Shown: positions 42,290-53,692 of the stretch, in pieces
How the letters are laid out: each line of letters starts with the position of its first letter
Position numbering within the stretch: the stretch's first letter is position 1
NCBI GenBank assembly: GCA_014607495.2
Contig: CP053153.1
Coordinates: 15,500,001-15,564,000, forward strand
Length of the DNA: 64,000 nt
Source: Carposina sasakii
Lineage: Eukaryota; Arthropoda; Insecta; Lepidoptera; Carposinidae
Reading direction: 5' to 3'
Made by a program: the position numbers and the translations under genes
The notes under the pieces: generated by a model
Database searches by the model: none
The model's input: the letters and a program-made list of their open reading frames with translations, nothing else
Told to the model about the DNA's origin: nothing

Positions 42290-42390
42290 TGAAGGAGCCG
42301 CGGCGGCGGGGGGTGCCGAGCGAGGGGGGGGGCAGGGGCATGGGGAGGGGGGTGGCTGCCGAGCGAGGGGGGGAAGGGGGAGGGCGACAT
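42290..42390 (+). repeat. G-rich tract with quadruplex potential
   Basis: The segment contains many runs of three to nine G (42324-42384), with the phrase TGCCGAGCGAGGGGGG occurring at 42314 and 42356, i.e. a short direct duplication of about 42 bp. At least four G-runs of four or more lie within 30 bases. Confidence 0.75.
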
Positions 42391-43220
42391 TCTTCCCGCG
42401 ATTTATCGAGCGATGTTTGTAGGACGCGCGCTCATACGCAGGGCTGCCTCCCTTGCTATTTATGTACCTATTGTTTAGTAATTTTTACAAGTAAATCACG
42501 ATGCACAAATTTTCGCATATAAACTATACTTATATGTATAAGAACAACAATTTTTTATTATCGCTATATGATCGCTATATGCATCTACTAAAGGTATTTA
42601 CAGGACTTCGTACCACCTGAATAAATACTAAAGGGGTATTACATTACAACTATTCTATAAAACATAAATGAAAGAGCAGGCAGACCACGGAATATCACAG
42701 TATATTCCTCTCTAATCAACTAGTAGGAGATCATACTAAATACAGTAACTTTAAATTCAAATATCACTTGTTTTCTAAATTTACATTACCTACATTAAAA
42801 AAATAATAATCTTAAAAAGCTGTCTCTCTCTCTCCGATATGACTGTATAATGTACATTTTATTTATGAAATAGTTAACCTTCAATGTCAACCCTAGTACG
42901 GATGGTTCGATTTAGCCGCGATTAAAACACAAAGGTAGAACTGAGTCGTGTATTTTTGTCGTACTAATGCGGCGCGTAAATCACGTCATTGTCGGCCGCC
43001 ATTGTACCGAAATAGGGCCATTATCTAAACTTAGCACTTGCACGGCACTGCACGGCGCTGCACGGGACAAGTTGCACGGGATTCTCTCTGGGGCGCTATT
43101 GTACACTCGTTACTAGTTTTGTGGCATACCGACACGGGATGCTTCTAAATTTACTGAAAACTACATTATTGTACGTCGCATCTATCCACGCACTTTCGTA
43201 TTGATGGATGATACAGTGTG
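42391..43220. other. Non-coding stretch with a small tandem repeat
   Basis: AT-rich, then CpG-rich at 42940-43090. A 10-bp motif (GCACGGCACT and variants) is repeated about three to four times at 43038-43080. No gene is supported. Confidence 0.45.
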
Positions 43221-44166
43221 TAGGGGAAGATTGGGTAATGGGGGTCACTTAAGCAAGAATTAGAATACAAAAGCTAAAATTAACAAAAAAATTATTGCAA
43301 CCGCCTCATAACAAAATTTACTTAATTAGCTGTAATTTGAGATCAGTAATTATCACTTTGATAATCATCTTTGGGAAATATAAAAGTATTTAAAAAAACA
43401 GATTTGACTCCCATTGCACTAAGTTACGGTAATTGAGGTCACCTTGTGGGCAATAAGGATCATACAAAAATTTAACACAAATCGCGTCACGTCTGATACA
43501 GGGGTATCGTTTGATTCCTGGAGAATCTTGCTCTTTACTCTTTCGGTCCCCTTCTTCGGCACGCGCGTAATCTTGCTACACGCGTCAATGTGCATTTATG
43601 CAGAAAACGCAGTCTATTTACTCAACTTTGGACCCTAATATTTTGGAAACCAGACACTTCCCAGGTATGCTTCCATGGAGAAAAATGATCATGATGATGA
43701 GGAGATTCCGTAAATTTGGGGAACGTTGACGACCAAAAATCACCCCGTATATTTTTCCTTTCCCCTATCTTTTTCTTTGGGTGGCGGTCACTAGCGGGCA
43801 ATGGGGATCACCCGATTCTCATTACCCACAAGTATTTTATGAAGAAAAAATAATAAACACAAAATATACATTAGAAAAACTCCGGATTTAAGTAGGAAAT
43901 CATTACACCAAATGTACAAGTAAGGGCGTAAAATAGTAACATACAAGTAGACCAATAACTATAAAAGTTACTGTATATTTTGCATCCGTAAAAATTTACA
44001 TCGGCGAGCCGCAAAAACAAAACACACCTCTCATTCTCTATGCTGTCGCCATACCCACGCGGCACGCTCGCAGCGACAGCAAGGGGAACAGAGCGGGCAG
44101 GGTTACTTTTGGAGATGTGTCGGTGACCACTATTACCCACTGACTCCCATTACCCGATCTTCCTAT
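43221..44166. mobile_element. 0.95-kb inverted-repeat element with repeated subterminal motif
   Basis: The left end TAGGGGAAGATTGGGTAATGG matches the reverse complement of the right end (ATAGGAAGATCGGGTAATGGG). Variants of GTGGGTAATGGGGGTCACC recur in both orientations near 43231, 43409, 43429, 43447, 43795, 43811, 44122 and 44138. Such arrays often bind the cognate transposase. A partial M1 element is nested at 43569-43752. No transposase frame was found. Confidence 0.6.
43569..43752 (-). mobile_element. MITE family M1, copy f (half copy, nested)
   Basis: Only the half carrying GCATTTATGCAGAAAACGCAG through GGAACGTTGACGACC to CACCCCGTATAT is present. The other end is missing at 43569. It sits within the element at 43221-44166 and is therefore younger than that host element. 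Confidence 0.75.
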
Positions 44167-44791
44167 CTAACTATTAACTAACCTAAATATTGAATTGAGC
44201 TACTTCATTTCTATGGTGTAAATATAAAGCACTAATTAGAGTAGGTACAAATACACTTAATTATCCCATTTTACCGAACAAATAAATTAAAAATAATTTT
44301 TTTCAGAGCAAAATGCGCAAGGGGCATAAAAAACGTTTGGTACTTATAGAATTTTTTATATAAAATGTGGGAAATATTCTCTTTTTACTCTTAATAAATC
44401 TGATGATGAAATGCCACAAACTTCCTTGATTGTAATTTATTTTTATCGAATACTGGCAGTTTCGACGGTCCATTACATTTATTGCAATATAATAAGCCTG
44501 GCACGGCAAGGTTATAGAATTAACATAACATTTGGCCGAGTCCGGTGCCGGCCAGTCTGCCGCGACGACAAACAAACAAACAAAACCAAACGAACAGCCC
44601 TAATATATTCACAATATTTATTGAAAGGAAACTACTGTTTACTGCCGCTACTAAAGTCTGGAGTGAGTTAATATCTGTGTACGTGTTATTTGTACTAGTA
44701 ATGTTTTAGTTAGATGTTTCTTAAAATGGAATTGCGCAGTCTTAACTACTTAAATGCGATAGATTGTGACTAACTATGGGTGAATATGGTT
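44167..44791. other. Non-coding stretch, nothing recognised
   Basis: AT-rich. The two frames at 44303-44671 on opposite strands overlap and show no domain. Confidence 0.4.
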
Positions 44792-45050
44792 GACGACTGA
44801 TTGGTCTAGTAGGTAGTGGCCCTGCCTGCGACGCCATTGATCCTGGGTTCGAATCCCGGTAGGTGCAAACATTGATATGATGAATATCGATGTTTGTTTC
44901 CGAGTCATGGATGTTTCTATACGTATCTATGTATTTATATACCGTTACTTAGTACCCACGACACAAGACCTTAGGGATCTTAATGTGGGACTAGGTCAAT
45001 GTGTTGTGAAGTGTGTGAATATTTATTATTTATTTATTATTTATAATAGT
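44792..45050 (+). repeat. SINE-A copy 6, full length
   Basis: Starts GACGACTGATTGGTCTAGTAG, has B box GGTTCGAATCCC and the complete body, and ends in an ATTT-type tail. Very similar to the copy at 6219. Confidence 0.85.
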
Positions 45051-45417
45051 GTATGGAGATATTTCACTTCCAGAATATTTCGACTAGAATCTTCATTTCA
45101 GCCATACTGAACATAGCTCCCTATAGGGTTTAAAAAGACAACGACTTCACAAGAAGTGCTTGGACTCGTAGGGCTCTTTGCCTGAAAAGCTCTGTTTGTT
45201 TTACTGTGAATCATAAAGGTATTTGGGTTATATATATTAAAATGTTACAATGTGAAGATAATGCTTTATAATTTATAACGGTAAATAAAGATATAATGGT
45301 GTATTCAATCTCGCGATCCCTCGACGAATTATGTAAAACACTCAGACAATAAGAGATGCACAAATAATTCCCAACCCCGAGCATAAAGCGAAGCATTTCA
45401 GCGGGAAAATTAAATAG

Positions 45418-45720
45418 AGTCGAGCAATTTTCCGGGCGCGGAGCGGACGGATTGTCATTTTCATGCTTAATGAAATCTCATCCCCTTTCCCCACCCTCAA
45501 CCCCGTGGGGGAGGTTCCACGCACTTCATTTCACGTATAAATCCATCACGCCCGCCGCCACTTCCACAACTTTGATAATTTCGTCATTGTTATGTGTTCG
45601 CCGCAAGAATGACGCAGCTTTTGTTGTTTTGTTTAACGAATACATTACGACGTCAGACACTTTGATATCTATTTCATCTCGTGGGCGTGTTCTGTCTGAT
45701 TATACGCAATTTAGGCCTCA
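45418..45720. other. GC-rich unique island, possible regulatory DNA
   Basis: Non-repetitive sequence contains TTTTCATGCTTAATGAAATC, TTGATAATTTCGTCATTG and C-rich patches. A plus frame of 116 codons (45452-45802) exists, but it has no recognisable domain and its composition follows the local base content. Confidence 0.25.
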
Positions 45721-46134
45721 GATATATATGTCGGGCTTTCAACAAAAAAAGTATGTTCATAAATTGTCTATTCAAGTATCTCGCTGCGGGAGTTCGTTTT
45801 AGATTTTCTAATTGGGATTAGTGAGCGTAACGATACATACCTTACGAATATAAATAGGTAAGTACAATGGGTAGACATCATATAAATAAGTTTTTGTACT
45901 TTAATATTACCATAAAATTACTTTACACTTACATATTTTACAATAATTAGTAGAAAGCTTTAAAGGAAACTTCAACTTAGAATAATAAGTTTAGTTTGTC
46001 TTACATATTTCAAGAGTTTATATGTATCGGATATAAAAAGTAATAAAGCGAGCCATAGTACTCAGTAAGACTTAACAAATTAGTAAAACTGTAATAGGTA
46101 AGCGTATCTATTTATAGAAGAAAGAATAACACGA

Positions 46135-46300
46135 GTGGAGTAAAGTTAATCCTGCAGTGAGCCGTGTTTATTTAGTGCCGGTCGAGCTGTTAAGTTAACT
46201 AATAGCTGATAATTCGTTAATCTGTGTGTTCGTCTCACTAGGGATTATCGCCGGGGCTTAACCTCGGATCACGTGACTCGAGTACGTGCGGACACGAAGT
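46135..46300. other. Possible regulatory island
   Basis: Unique sequence combines GTTAACTAATAG, ATAATTCGTTAATCTG, GGGATTATCGCC and the E-box-containing GGATCACGTGACTCGAG. Motif density is suggestive only. Confidence 0.25.
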
Positions 46301-46852
46301 AGGGAAAAATAATTAATTAAGAGCAGTTCCATATTTATTTACAGACATTTAAGATGTAGACAAATTTTTTGTAAGAAATACTTCTCTTTTTTAAGTGTGC
46401 TTATAAGACCGTTGGCAGACTAAAAGCTAATACAGAAAAATAAACATCTCGATGTATATTTTACAACTTTTTTTACAACTAATAAACAACTATGAGTGTT
46501 CGAAATAAAAAAAACCAATTAGAAGTAACTAAAAATAATATTTAAAAGATACAATACATATTTCACAAATTTGTATTCAGTTAGTAGACTAAATAAAAAA
46601 ACAATACTGCCCCTCACTTTAAACTCTTTTCTCGAACGTTTTTAAAAGTAAACCTGATATTTTACAAGAGCACAGTAACGTGAGAGGGTAGGATAGGGTA
46701 GCAAACATGTTGAAACTGTGTTTACAGATGACATTACACATGTAACAGCAGAGTACCGGGCGGGACGATGCCCTCTCGAGCACCCTCTCAAATGTAGCCC
46801 CATCTTAACCTCTTTTACCTTTATCAAAAACGTTTACTTATATTATTAGGTA

Positions 46853-47380
46853 CTTTTTAGAGTTCCGTACGTCTGAATACAAAAACGGAACCCTTATAGG
46901 ATCACTCGTGTGTCTGTCCGTCCGTCGCTTACAGTCAATTATTTCCGAATCTATTAGACCGATTAAGTTGAAATTTGGTACACATATCAATTCCTGTGAC
47001 CCAAACACAGATGCCCTGTATATGGGGGGTCTCGAAAACTGCATCGTGTGGCATATCAAATGAAAGGTCTTGTTGAGAAGATCTTAAATGTATTTTTTGT
47101 AATTTTAAAATAAATAGTTTCCAAGTTATTCAAGAAAATAGACGAAAATTGACCATTCCCCCCCCTTATCTCCGAAACTACTGAACCTAAAATTTTGAAA
47201 AAAATACAGCAATTAGTTTTCTCCTTATAGATTATAGGAAAACCTATAAGAAGACCATGATATTAAAATAACATGGTAAATCACTCAAACCAACTTTTTG
47301 TCAGATTTAAAAAAACATGATAGGTAACATCGTACGGAACCCTCTTCACGCGAGTTCAACTCGCACTTGTCGGCTTTTTA
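46853..47380 (+). repeat. Interspersed repeat bounded by GTTCCGTACG and CGTACGGAACCC
   Basis: Contains AACGGAACCCTTATAGGATC and CGTGTGTCTGTCCGTCC near the start, and GTACGGAACCCTCTTCACG with a small hairpin (GCGAGTT-CA-ACTCGC) near the end. I know this arrangement as a widespread arthropod dispersed repeat, but only one copy is present here, so the assignment depends on memory. Confidence 0.55.
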
Positions 47381-47514
47381 ACTTCAAAAGAAAAGGGTGC
47401 CCTACTTGAATAAAATGAATGTTGGAAAATAATGCTCCTTGAATGCAAGATTAACTTTAGATTTTCTTATGTATCTTCACTATAGATATATTAAGTGAAT
47501 AAAATAGGGTAGCT

Positions 47515-47580
47515 AGAACAGCAGCTAGAACAGCAGGCTCTCGAATGAGATCCCACAGCTACATTTAGCATAACGTAGTT
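47515..47580 (-). repeat. Family D fragment, copy 11
   Basis: A minus-strand piece: GAATGAGATCCCACAGCTAC, then TTTAGCATAACGTAG. Confidence 0.45.
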
Positions 47581-47689
47581 ACAATACCTACATATTTAAT
47601 TGATCTTTTGTTTTCAAATATATTATGTTCTAGATTCAAGTTTGTCGTAATTATGTTACGATGCAGTCAACTATACTCATATGTATAAA

Positions 47690-47981
47690 CTAGTGGACGC
47701 CCGCGACTCCGTCCGCGTGGACTACAGAAAAAAACGAAAAGCCGAAATTATCTGAAAAAGTAGCCTATATGTTAAGTGGAACCTGTCACAATATATTCCT
47801 GAAAACTGCATCGAAATCGGTTCAGCCGTTTCTGAGTTTAGCGTGCACAAACGCACAGACAAACAGACAAAAATTCCAAAAATCATCGTTTTAGGTTCTA
47901 TTGCGTTGATAAAGGTCTCCTATAATTATTTTTTCTCATATATCTTCCATGTACAGACAGCGATCCGTTACATTTTTATTA
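47690..47981 (-). mobile_element. Non-autonomous Helitron, copy 3, interrupted
   Basis: The CTAG end and hairpin are at the left (CTAGTGGACGCCCGCGACTCC). The body runs to CGATCCGTTACATTTTTATTA, where M1 copy g begins. The last bases of the Helitron (TAGA) appear after that MITE at about 48357-48360. The TCCGGGATAAAAACATTTTC part is missing by comparison with 24761. Confidence 0.75.
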
Positions 47982-48359
47982 TACAGGGTGATTTTTGGTC
48001 GTCAACGTTCCCGAAAACTACGGAATCTCCTCATCATCACGTTCATTTTTCTCCATGGAAGCATACCTGGGAAGTGTCTGGTTTCCAAAATATTAGGGTC
48101 CAAAGTTGAGTAAATAGACTGCGTTTTTCTGCATAAATGCACATAGACGCGTGTAGCAGGATTTTTTAACGAAAAATAATTAATATCTGTCTATAAAAAA
48201 ACTAACATAAACACTAGACACTATAAATTTCGCACGATCAAGGAATTTAAATTGTTAAAAAAACAAAAAACCCAGCATTTTTTGGCATAAACTTACTTTA
48301 TTTCATGTATAGAGTACGTACCCTTCATTAAAGGTGGCCACAAAAAAACACCCTGTATA
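47982..48359 (+). mobile_element. MITE family M1, copy g (nested in Helitron)
   Basis: The best M1 copy: TACAGGGTGATTTTTGGTCG at the left and AAAAAACACCCTGTATA at the right. It lies at a TA within the Helitron 5' end, giving the relative age Helitron before M1. Confidence 0.85.
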
Positions 48360-48499
48360 GATTGATAAAAAAAACATTTCAATTTGTATTTCTTCTTACT
48401 TGAGCTTGAATGTGATACTGTTACATTAAAAATATATGTTGGATTTACAGTTTTAAAAATATTAGGTCGGAAACCTATTAACAGTAAAGTTGATTAAAG

Positions 48500-48796
48500 G
48501 CAATGCTTTAACCTCCGTCGGCTTAATGTGCTCAGCGGTCACACATGGGGGCTGAGAGCCTGAGCATCATTGACAAGGGGTATTACTGCCGTGACTGATA
48601 GAATACGAGGGATATCTATCACTGTAGAGATTTTCTATTAATATTATATTGTCTTGATTGTATTAACCGAACTTGTACATCTCAACTATACCCTCAAAAT
48701 TGGTCAGAAGTGGCACCATGTGGTTCTATCGGCCCTTGGTGCTCTGCCTACCCCGTAAGGAATAAAGGCGTGATTATAAGTATGTATGTATGTATT
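48500..48796 (+). repeat. Repeat-like segment ending in TATG microsatellite
   Basis: Ends with CTCTGCCTACCCCGTAAGG and GGCGTGATTATAAG followed by TATG repeats (48779-48793), a pattern I associate with lepidopteran SINE/LINE tails. The upstream limit is uncertain. Confidence 0.4.
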
Positions 48797-50759
48797 ATAT
48801 TGTCTCATTCATATGTCTCAATTTCGATATTTAGATGATATATCATCAAAAAGATAGTGAGAGAACGCATCATCCAAAATCATAATCAGAAAAATCACGC
48901 AGGGTAATATTTCTTCCAGGTAAATCCATAAATAATCCCGGCTATATTTTACGAAGTCGTGAAGTAACTTATACGTTTGTTATAAGATCCATTATCTAAC
49001 AACCAAATTCATTTATTTTAGGCTCTCCTGAATCGAACGTGATCTAACATTAGTTTATACTGTGAGTCTCCACAAGGGTCGCGGGTTCATTGCCTGGGGC
49101 TTAACTGAGCTTTAAACTTATTGAGTTTCCATGTCGTTTGGTGTTGAAGTGTGGCTTACCAATTGTGACGTCATTTATAGTTTTTATTTTTGGTTCATGT
49201 TAACTACATGAAATAAAAGAATTTTAAGATTTATACTTAAATTAATTTGATTCCTTCATTTCAGGTCAGATGAATATCTAATCAATTCAATAGACGAATC
49301 TGAATGCTTTTATATATCATGATCTTTTACTTCAAATAAAAAATATAGAGATTAAGAAATAAAATTCCTGTCGGCACCTAACTTAAAGAACCAATATGAT
49401 GGTATTAATTTGAAGAAGTTAAAAGGAGGAACTTTCTTATTTATAAACATTTCCTTGAAAGGTGGAAACTGTGTACAGAAACAAATAAATCAGTGCAGGA
49501 CGTACTACAGTGTATGTACCGTGTTGTGTACACTAGTGTAGTATGCAGGGTCCGGGGCTGCACCGCGCCGAGCCCCGCCCCCGAGGCTCTGTTACATGCA
49601 CAATGTGGTGCATCGGTGTGTACTCACTATTACATACGTGGCTAACCTGACTACCCGATGCTTTGAAGCTATGTTTTCCCAGGATAGTGGTGTAAACATG
49701 TAACAATGTAATTTATTGTAACAAAAAGTTTAGTTGTTGCTCTGTAAAGAGAAATTTATTTTATGAATTTTACAACCATTTTACACAAGTTATTTTTATC
49801 AAATTTTTATACACTTGTGTACTAAGTAATTTATTAATCACTAACCTGTAAACAGAAACAACATCAAAAATTATGAAATTGTTTCATTTAAAATCCACGT
49901 AAATGTTTTACTGTAAATAAGGCCAGTCACCATTTTGCATTTCTGGCAAAGACATAGGTCATGCAAACTGCCAATTTAGATGATATAATATTTTCATGTA
50001 GGTAAAACGTCTACGCGAGTAATTCAAATTAAATGAAGAGTACAATAGCTTCATTTACATCTCCCCCGCAGGGTTCCCTAAAATCCTACCGGTGCTGGTA
50101 TAAGTTTTGTAATGTGAAACGCCTCTGAAGCAATATTCTACAAGTCGGCAGTTTGTGGACACTATATGATGGCACCGCTGTTCTAGGAAACCAAAACTTA
50201 GCGTTAAGAACAGAATAGTTTATAGTAAAAGCTTTGGTTACTTATTGCACTAGTTTTAGTTTATAACTTTATGAGTTTCCTAACTTAACTTTTTCATATG
50301 AAGTTAGTACCTAAAAGATATTTATAAAAAAAATGTCATAGAAAAATGAGAACAGCATTCATTAATCTTCTATATTCAGCATTCATTCCAAATACCTATT
50401 AGATTAATATTTGGTGCATAAGTACATTAGACTTTAATCGACTTTGCGCATTACCTCGACTTCACGGCAGACGATTATTTCGATATCGAATACTTGTCAT
50501 ACTGCCAGCGTGTAGGTATGCCAGTCGGTCTCTTTTAGTTTTCAATAGATATAAGTAGATATCGACCTATTTACCTACCTTAGACAAGTATATAAGTACT
50601 AAAGTCATAGCTGAATCTATATAAACAAAAATAAAAGAACCAAATCCAGTACACAGAAAACAAAAATGGTTCTCAAGCTCTTCTAGCATGACGGAACTCG
50701 GGTCCCCTTCCATTACAGCTACACAACACGCCGTCGACATACTCCACGCCTTGCTTTGA
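48797..50759. other. Non-coding stretch, mostly nothing recognised
   Basis: AT-rich, with one GC-rich spot at 49545-49590 (GGGGCTGCACCGCGCCGAGC). No exon or repeat is supported. Confidence 0.45.
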
Positions 50760-51300
50760 TTTAACTTATAACAATGTTTACCTGTATGAGACGGTTCCCA
50801 CACAATTTAAAATGGTTTACATTCCTCGTCCAGCGCGACAAGTCTCCTCTGCTGTCCGGCACGGGATCGCACCGCTCCGCTCCGCTAATTGATTTAAACA
50901 AATTCGCATTCGGAATCATTAACACAATTACCTCGGGCGCGGCGCAGATAGCGCACATAAATAACTTGCTTTCGTTCGTGTTTTTATTTCCCCCGGCGGC
51001 ACAAAGGCGATGCTGCCGATAGCGAGACAATCGCCTCGTTTTGCTCCTCCTCATAGCGACGTGTTAATTCCGCGGGATCTGCGATGCTATCTCGCGGCGA
51101 CAGAGATATATACTATCGCTACAATTATCGTGCGATTCCCGTCTGTGGCGACGCGAATTTTAATTGTGCGTCGATAGCGGTTGTGGGAGACGGCGATGTT
51201 ATCGTGACGGTGACGGACGCTATGCGGCAGTTTCAGACGTATTCCGATGGTGGTGAGATTGCTCTGTGCTGTCCGTCACGTCAGATACTACAGGATGTAC
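50760..51300. other. Candidate cis-regulatory island
   Basis: 540 bp of unique sequence with alternating CpG-rich and AT-core motifs: GCTAATTGATTTAAAC, ACACAATTACC, GCGCACATAAATAAC, GTGTTAATTCCG and CAATTATCGTGCG. Two opposite open frames overlap here (50774-51022 plus, 50761-51054 minus) and neither has a recognisable domain. The texture resembles deeply conserved non-coding DNA near developmental genes. Confidence 0.3.
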
Positions 51301-52555
51301 TGCGGGTGTGAAATCTAGAAGGAGTAAAACTTGATACGATCTCGTGTAATCATTTGTAGCTCTCCACTAACGAGTTACCCAACAACATGTGCTCTAATGA
51401 TCTGAACTTCCCTGACCTAATCACCGCCGGCAGATGTGCCTCGGAATGCGCTTTGATAGGTAAAAACTACAGAGACGGAAGTAAAGCCTGAAATTGGTTC
51501 GAAGTTCATTTCCCAGTGCCATGTGCGGTGTGGATACCTCGACAGACGTCAAACTATTCTGGTTGATTAATGCAACTCTGCGCGCTGAATACTCACTGAA
51601 CTGGCTAATCGATTCATCGCACTACTCAACTCTAGCTCATAACTTATCTACTAGTTTTAGTTAGTTCAATATGATTTACCTTTTATTAAGTCAGTAGCTG
51701 TTTGAAGTAGATTCATATGCGTGTGTTAACGAAATACTTACGTCACTACTCATGTATTGACATAGTCACGGGACAAAAACAAAAGCAGTACATATAACAA
51801 ACGCCTTTGTATTTCTTATAGCCAACCGATTAGGTGTACTTACTGACTAACCCATAACATCGCAGAAAATTATAGTAGATACGATTTATGAACAAAAATA
51901 TTATTCTAACCAAAACTATTTCTTCCCACCTCATCTATAACGAGGAGAAATGTCAGAATAGTGCTAAATCACCGTGACCTCTGCGCTACTTAATGATGTT
52001 TGACAGAAAAAGCCGTAAGCTTTGACTGTGAGCTGAAGCCGACGCGATCTAATGGGTGTCTCAATACAGTTCATTACGGACATCTTGTCCAATTAACGCG
52101 GCGCGGCTCAAACAGAACACGGAACAAGAAGCGACGCAAAAAAACTGAGGAAAAAACGCGCGATGTGCCAAACAAACCGTAAACGTCAATGAAGCGTCCC
52201 GCGGGACCACGTGCGGGACACACGGGGCTCAACGCTCGGGACGGGACTAGGTGCCAAGGATGGAAAGGAGGTGGTTTCATAATGTTGTTTGTAGAATATA
52301 GTGTCGTCGTTGCACGTGTAATAGGCAGAAGGGTGAGAGGCGATTTGCAGACCAAGAACTAAGCTAAGCTGGTTTAGTTTAGCCTATATTGCAGATTGAC
52401 TTCTACCATACTTACAACTATGAAAAACCACGTCAGCTATACAAATTAGCCATACTAACATAGCTTAGCTTATTGTTCTGCAAACGATATAAGCCAATCA
52501 TCGATCCATAATACACTGCGAAATCTACATCGACGGTCTTCATTACACCATCTTG
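51301..52555. other. Non-coding stretch, nothing recognised
   Basis: Mixed composition. 52190-52260 is CpG-rich and repeats GCGGGAC-type words. No supported features. Confidence 0.4.
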
Positions 52556-52780
52556 ATCCTTCTTGGTGTAGTTGGTAGTGACCTTGTCTGCCACTCGATA
52601 GGTCTTGAGTTCGAATCCCGGTTGGATCAAACATTGATGTGATAAATTTGTTTGTTTCTGAGTTATGGATGCTTTTATTATCTATGTATTTATATATACC
52701 GTTACTTTAGTACACGGGATACTTTAGTAAAAGACTTTAAGGATTCTAGTGTTAAGTTACTGTGTGGTAAAAGTGTGTGC
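52556..52780 (+). repeat. SINE-A copy 7, diverged
   Basis: An older copy: TTGGTGTAGTTGGTAGTGACC, B box AGTTCGAATCCC, GAGTTATGGATGCTTTT and TATACCGTTACTTTAGTAC. It is the most diverged SINE-A head in the window, showing that the family has been active over a long period. Confidence 0.7.
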
Positions 52781-53640
52781 ATTGTTATTACAGACAGGAC
52801 TGTGTAGAGATGTGTAAACACTCTAATTCCCTAATTAGAAGACGTCGCCATAACTAGCGCGTCTAATTACTGGATGTGACGCTGACGGAAGCACTTCCCA
52901 GATACTTATCTGCGTCGGAGCCCCTGCGCAGGCGCTTGTTATCTATTTATTACGGTATAGTAATTATTATGGAAGTGATCTGTCATATCGAGCAGTAAAT
53001 TAAAATAAATAAGTCACAACTGTTGTGTAATCATTATAAATCAAATGGTACTATTTTTATTTATGGAACCGATGTTAAAGTAAAGATAGACTTATAGTGA
53101 TCCTCGACTGAAACAGGAAGTTTGGGTAGAGGCGGAATAATGCGGTGAAACTTGTGAAGTTCTTGTGTACTTACTTATATTCGCTAAATTTTCTAAACTC
53201 TGGAGATGATTGCGTTACAATTGATAGTTTAATTGCTATGTATATGCATAAGGTATATATGCGAATGGTGTTCGCCTACCACCTGGCCCATTCCGACGAT
53301 ATTCGAATCTGATGTCTTATGATTGCGCGGACAAGCAACGTAACACGTACAGTCGCGGCAAACCTATAAGAATAGCTAGCATTGTGCGGAAACCTTTCTA
53401 CATACATAGGTATATACACGGCTGTGTTCCCGGTATAGAGTCGACAAAAATACAAACAACCATTTTTCTTGAATTGGTTTGTAATATTATACCTTCAACT
53501 GTATATTAATTACAATGTGAAAAAAATATACACGTAAAATACCAATCTATATTTTTTAAATATCGATACGAACAGCATTAGCCCGACCATGGCGACACTT
53601 GTGCAAAATAAACTGTCAAACTAGTCTCTCAAATTATGGT
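52781..53640. other. Non-coding stretch with a possible family-D shred
   Basis: AT-rich. A short minus-strand family-D-like piece (ACACGGCTGTGTTCCCGG) is at about 53416-53433. Nothing else is supported. Confidence 0.35.
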
Positions 53641-53647
53641 TTCGAGT

Positions 53648-53692
53648 ATAGAAGGGTCGACTCTTACGACATACTGAAGGATATGCAGCTTG
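53648..53692 (-). repeat. Family D fragment, copy 12
   Basis: A minus-strand piece: GGTCGACTCTTACGACATAC, then AGGATATGCAGCTTG. Confidence 0.45.
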
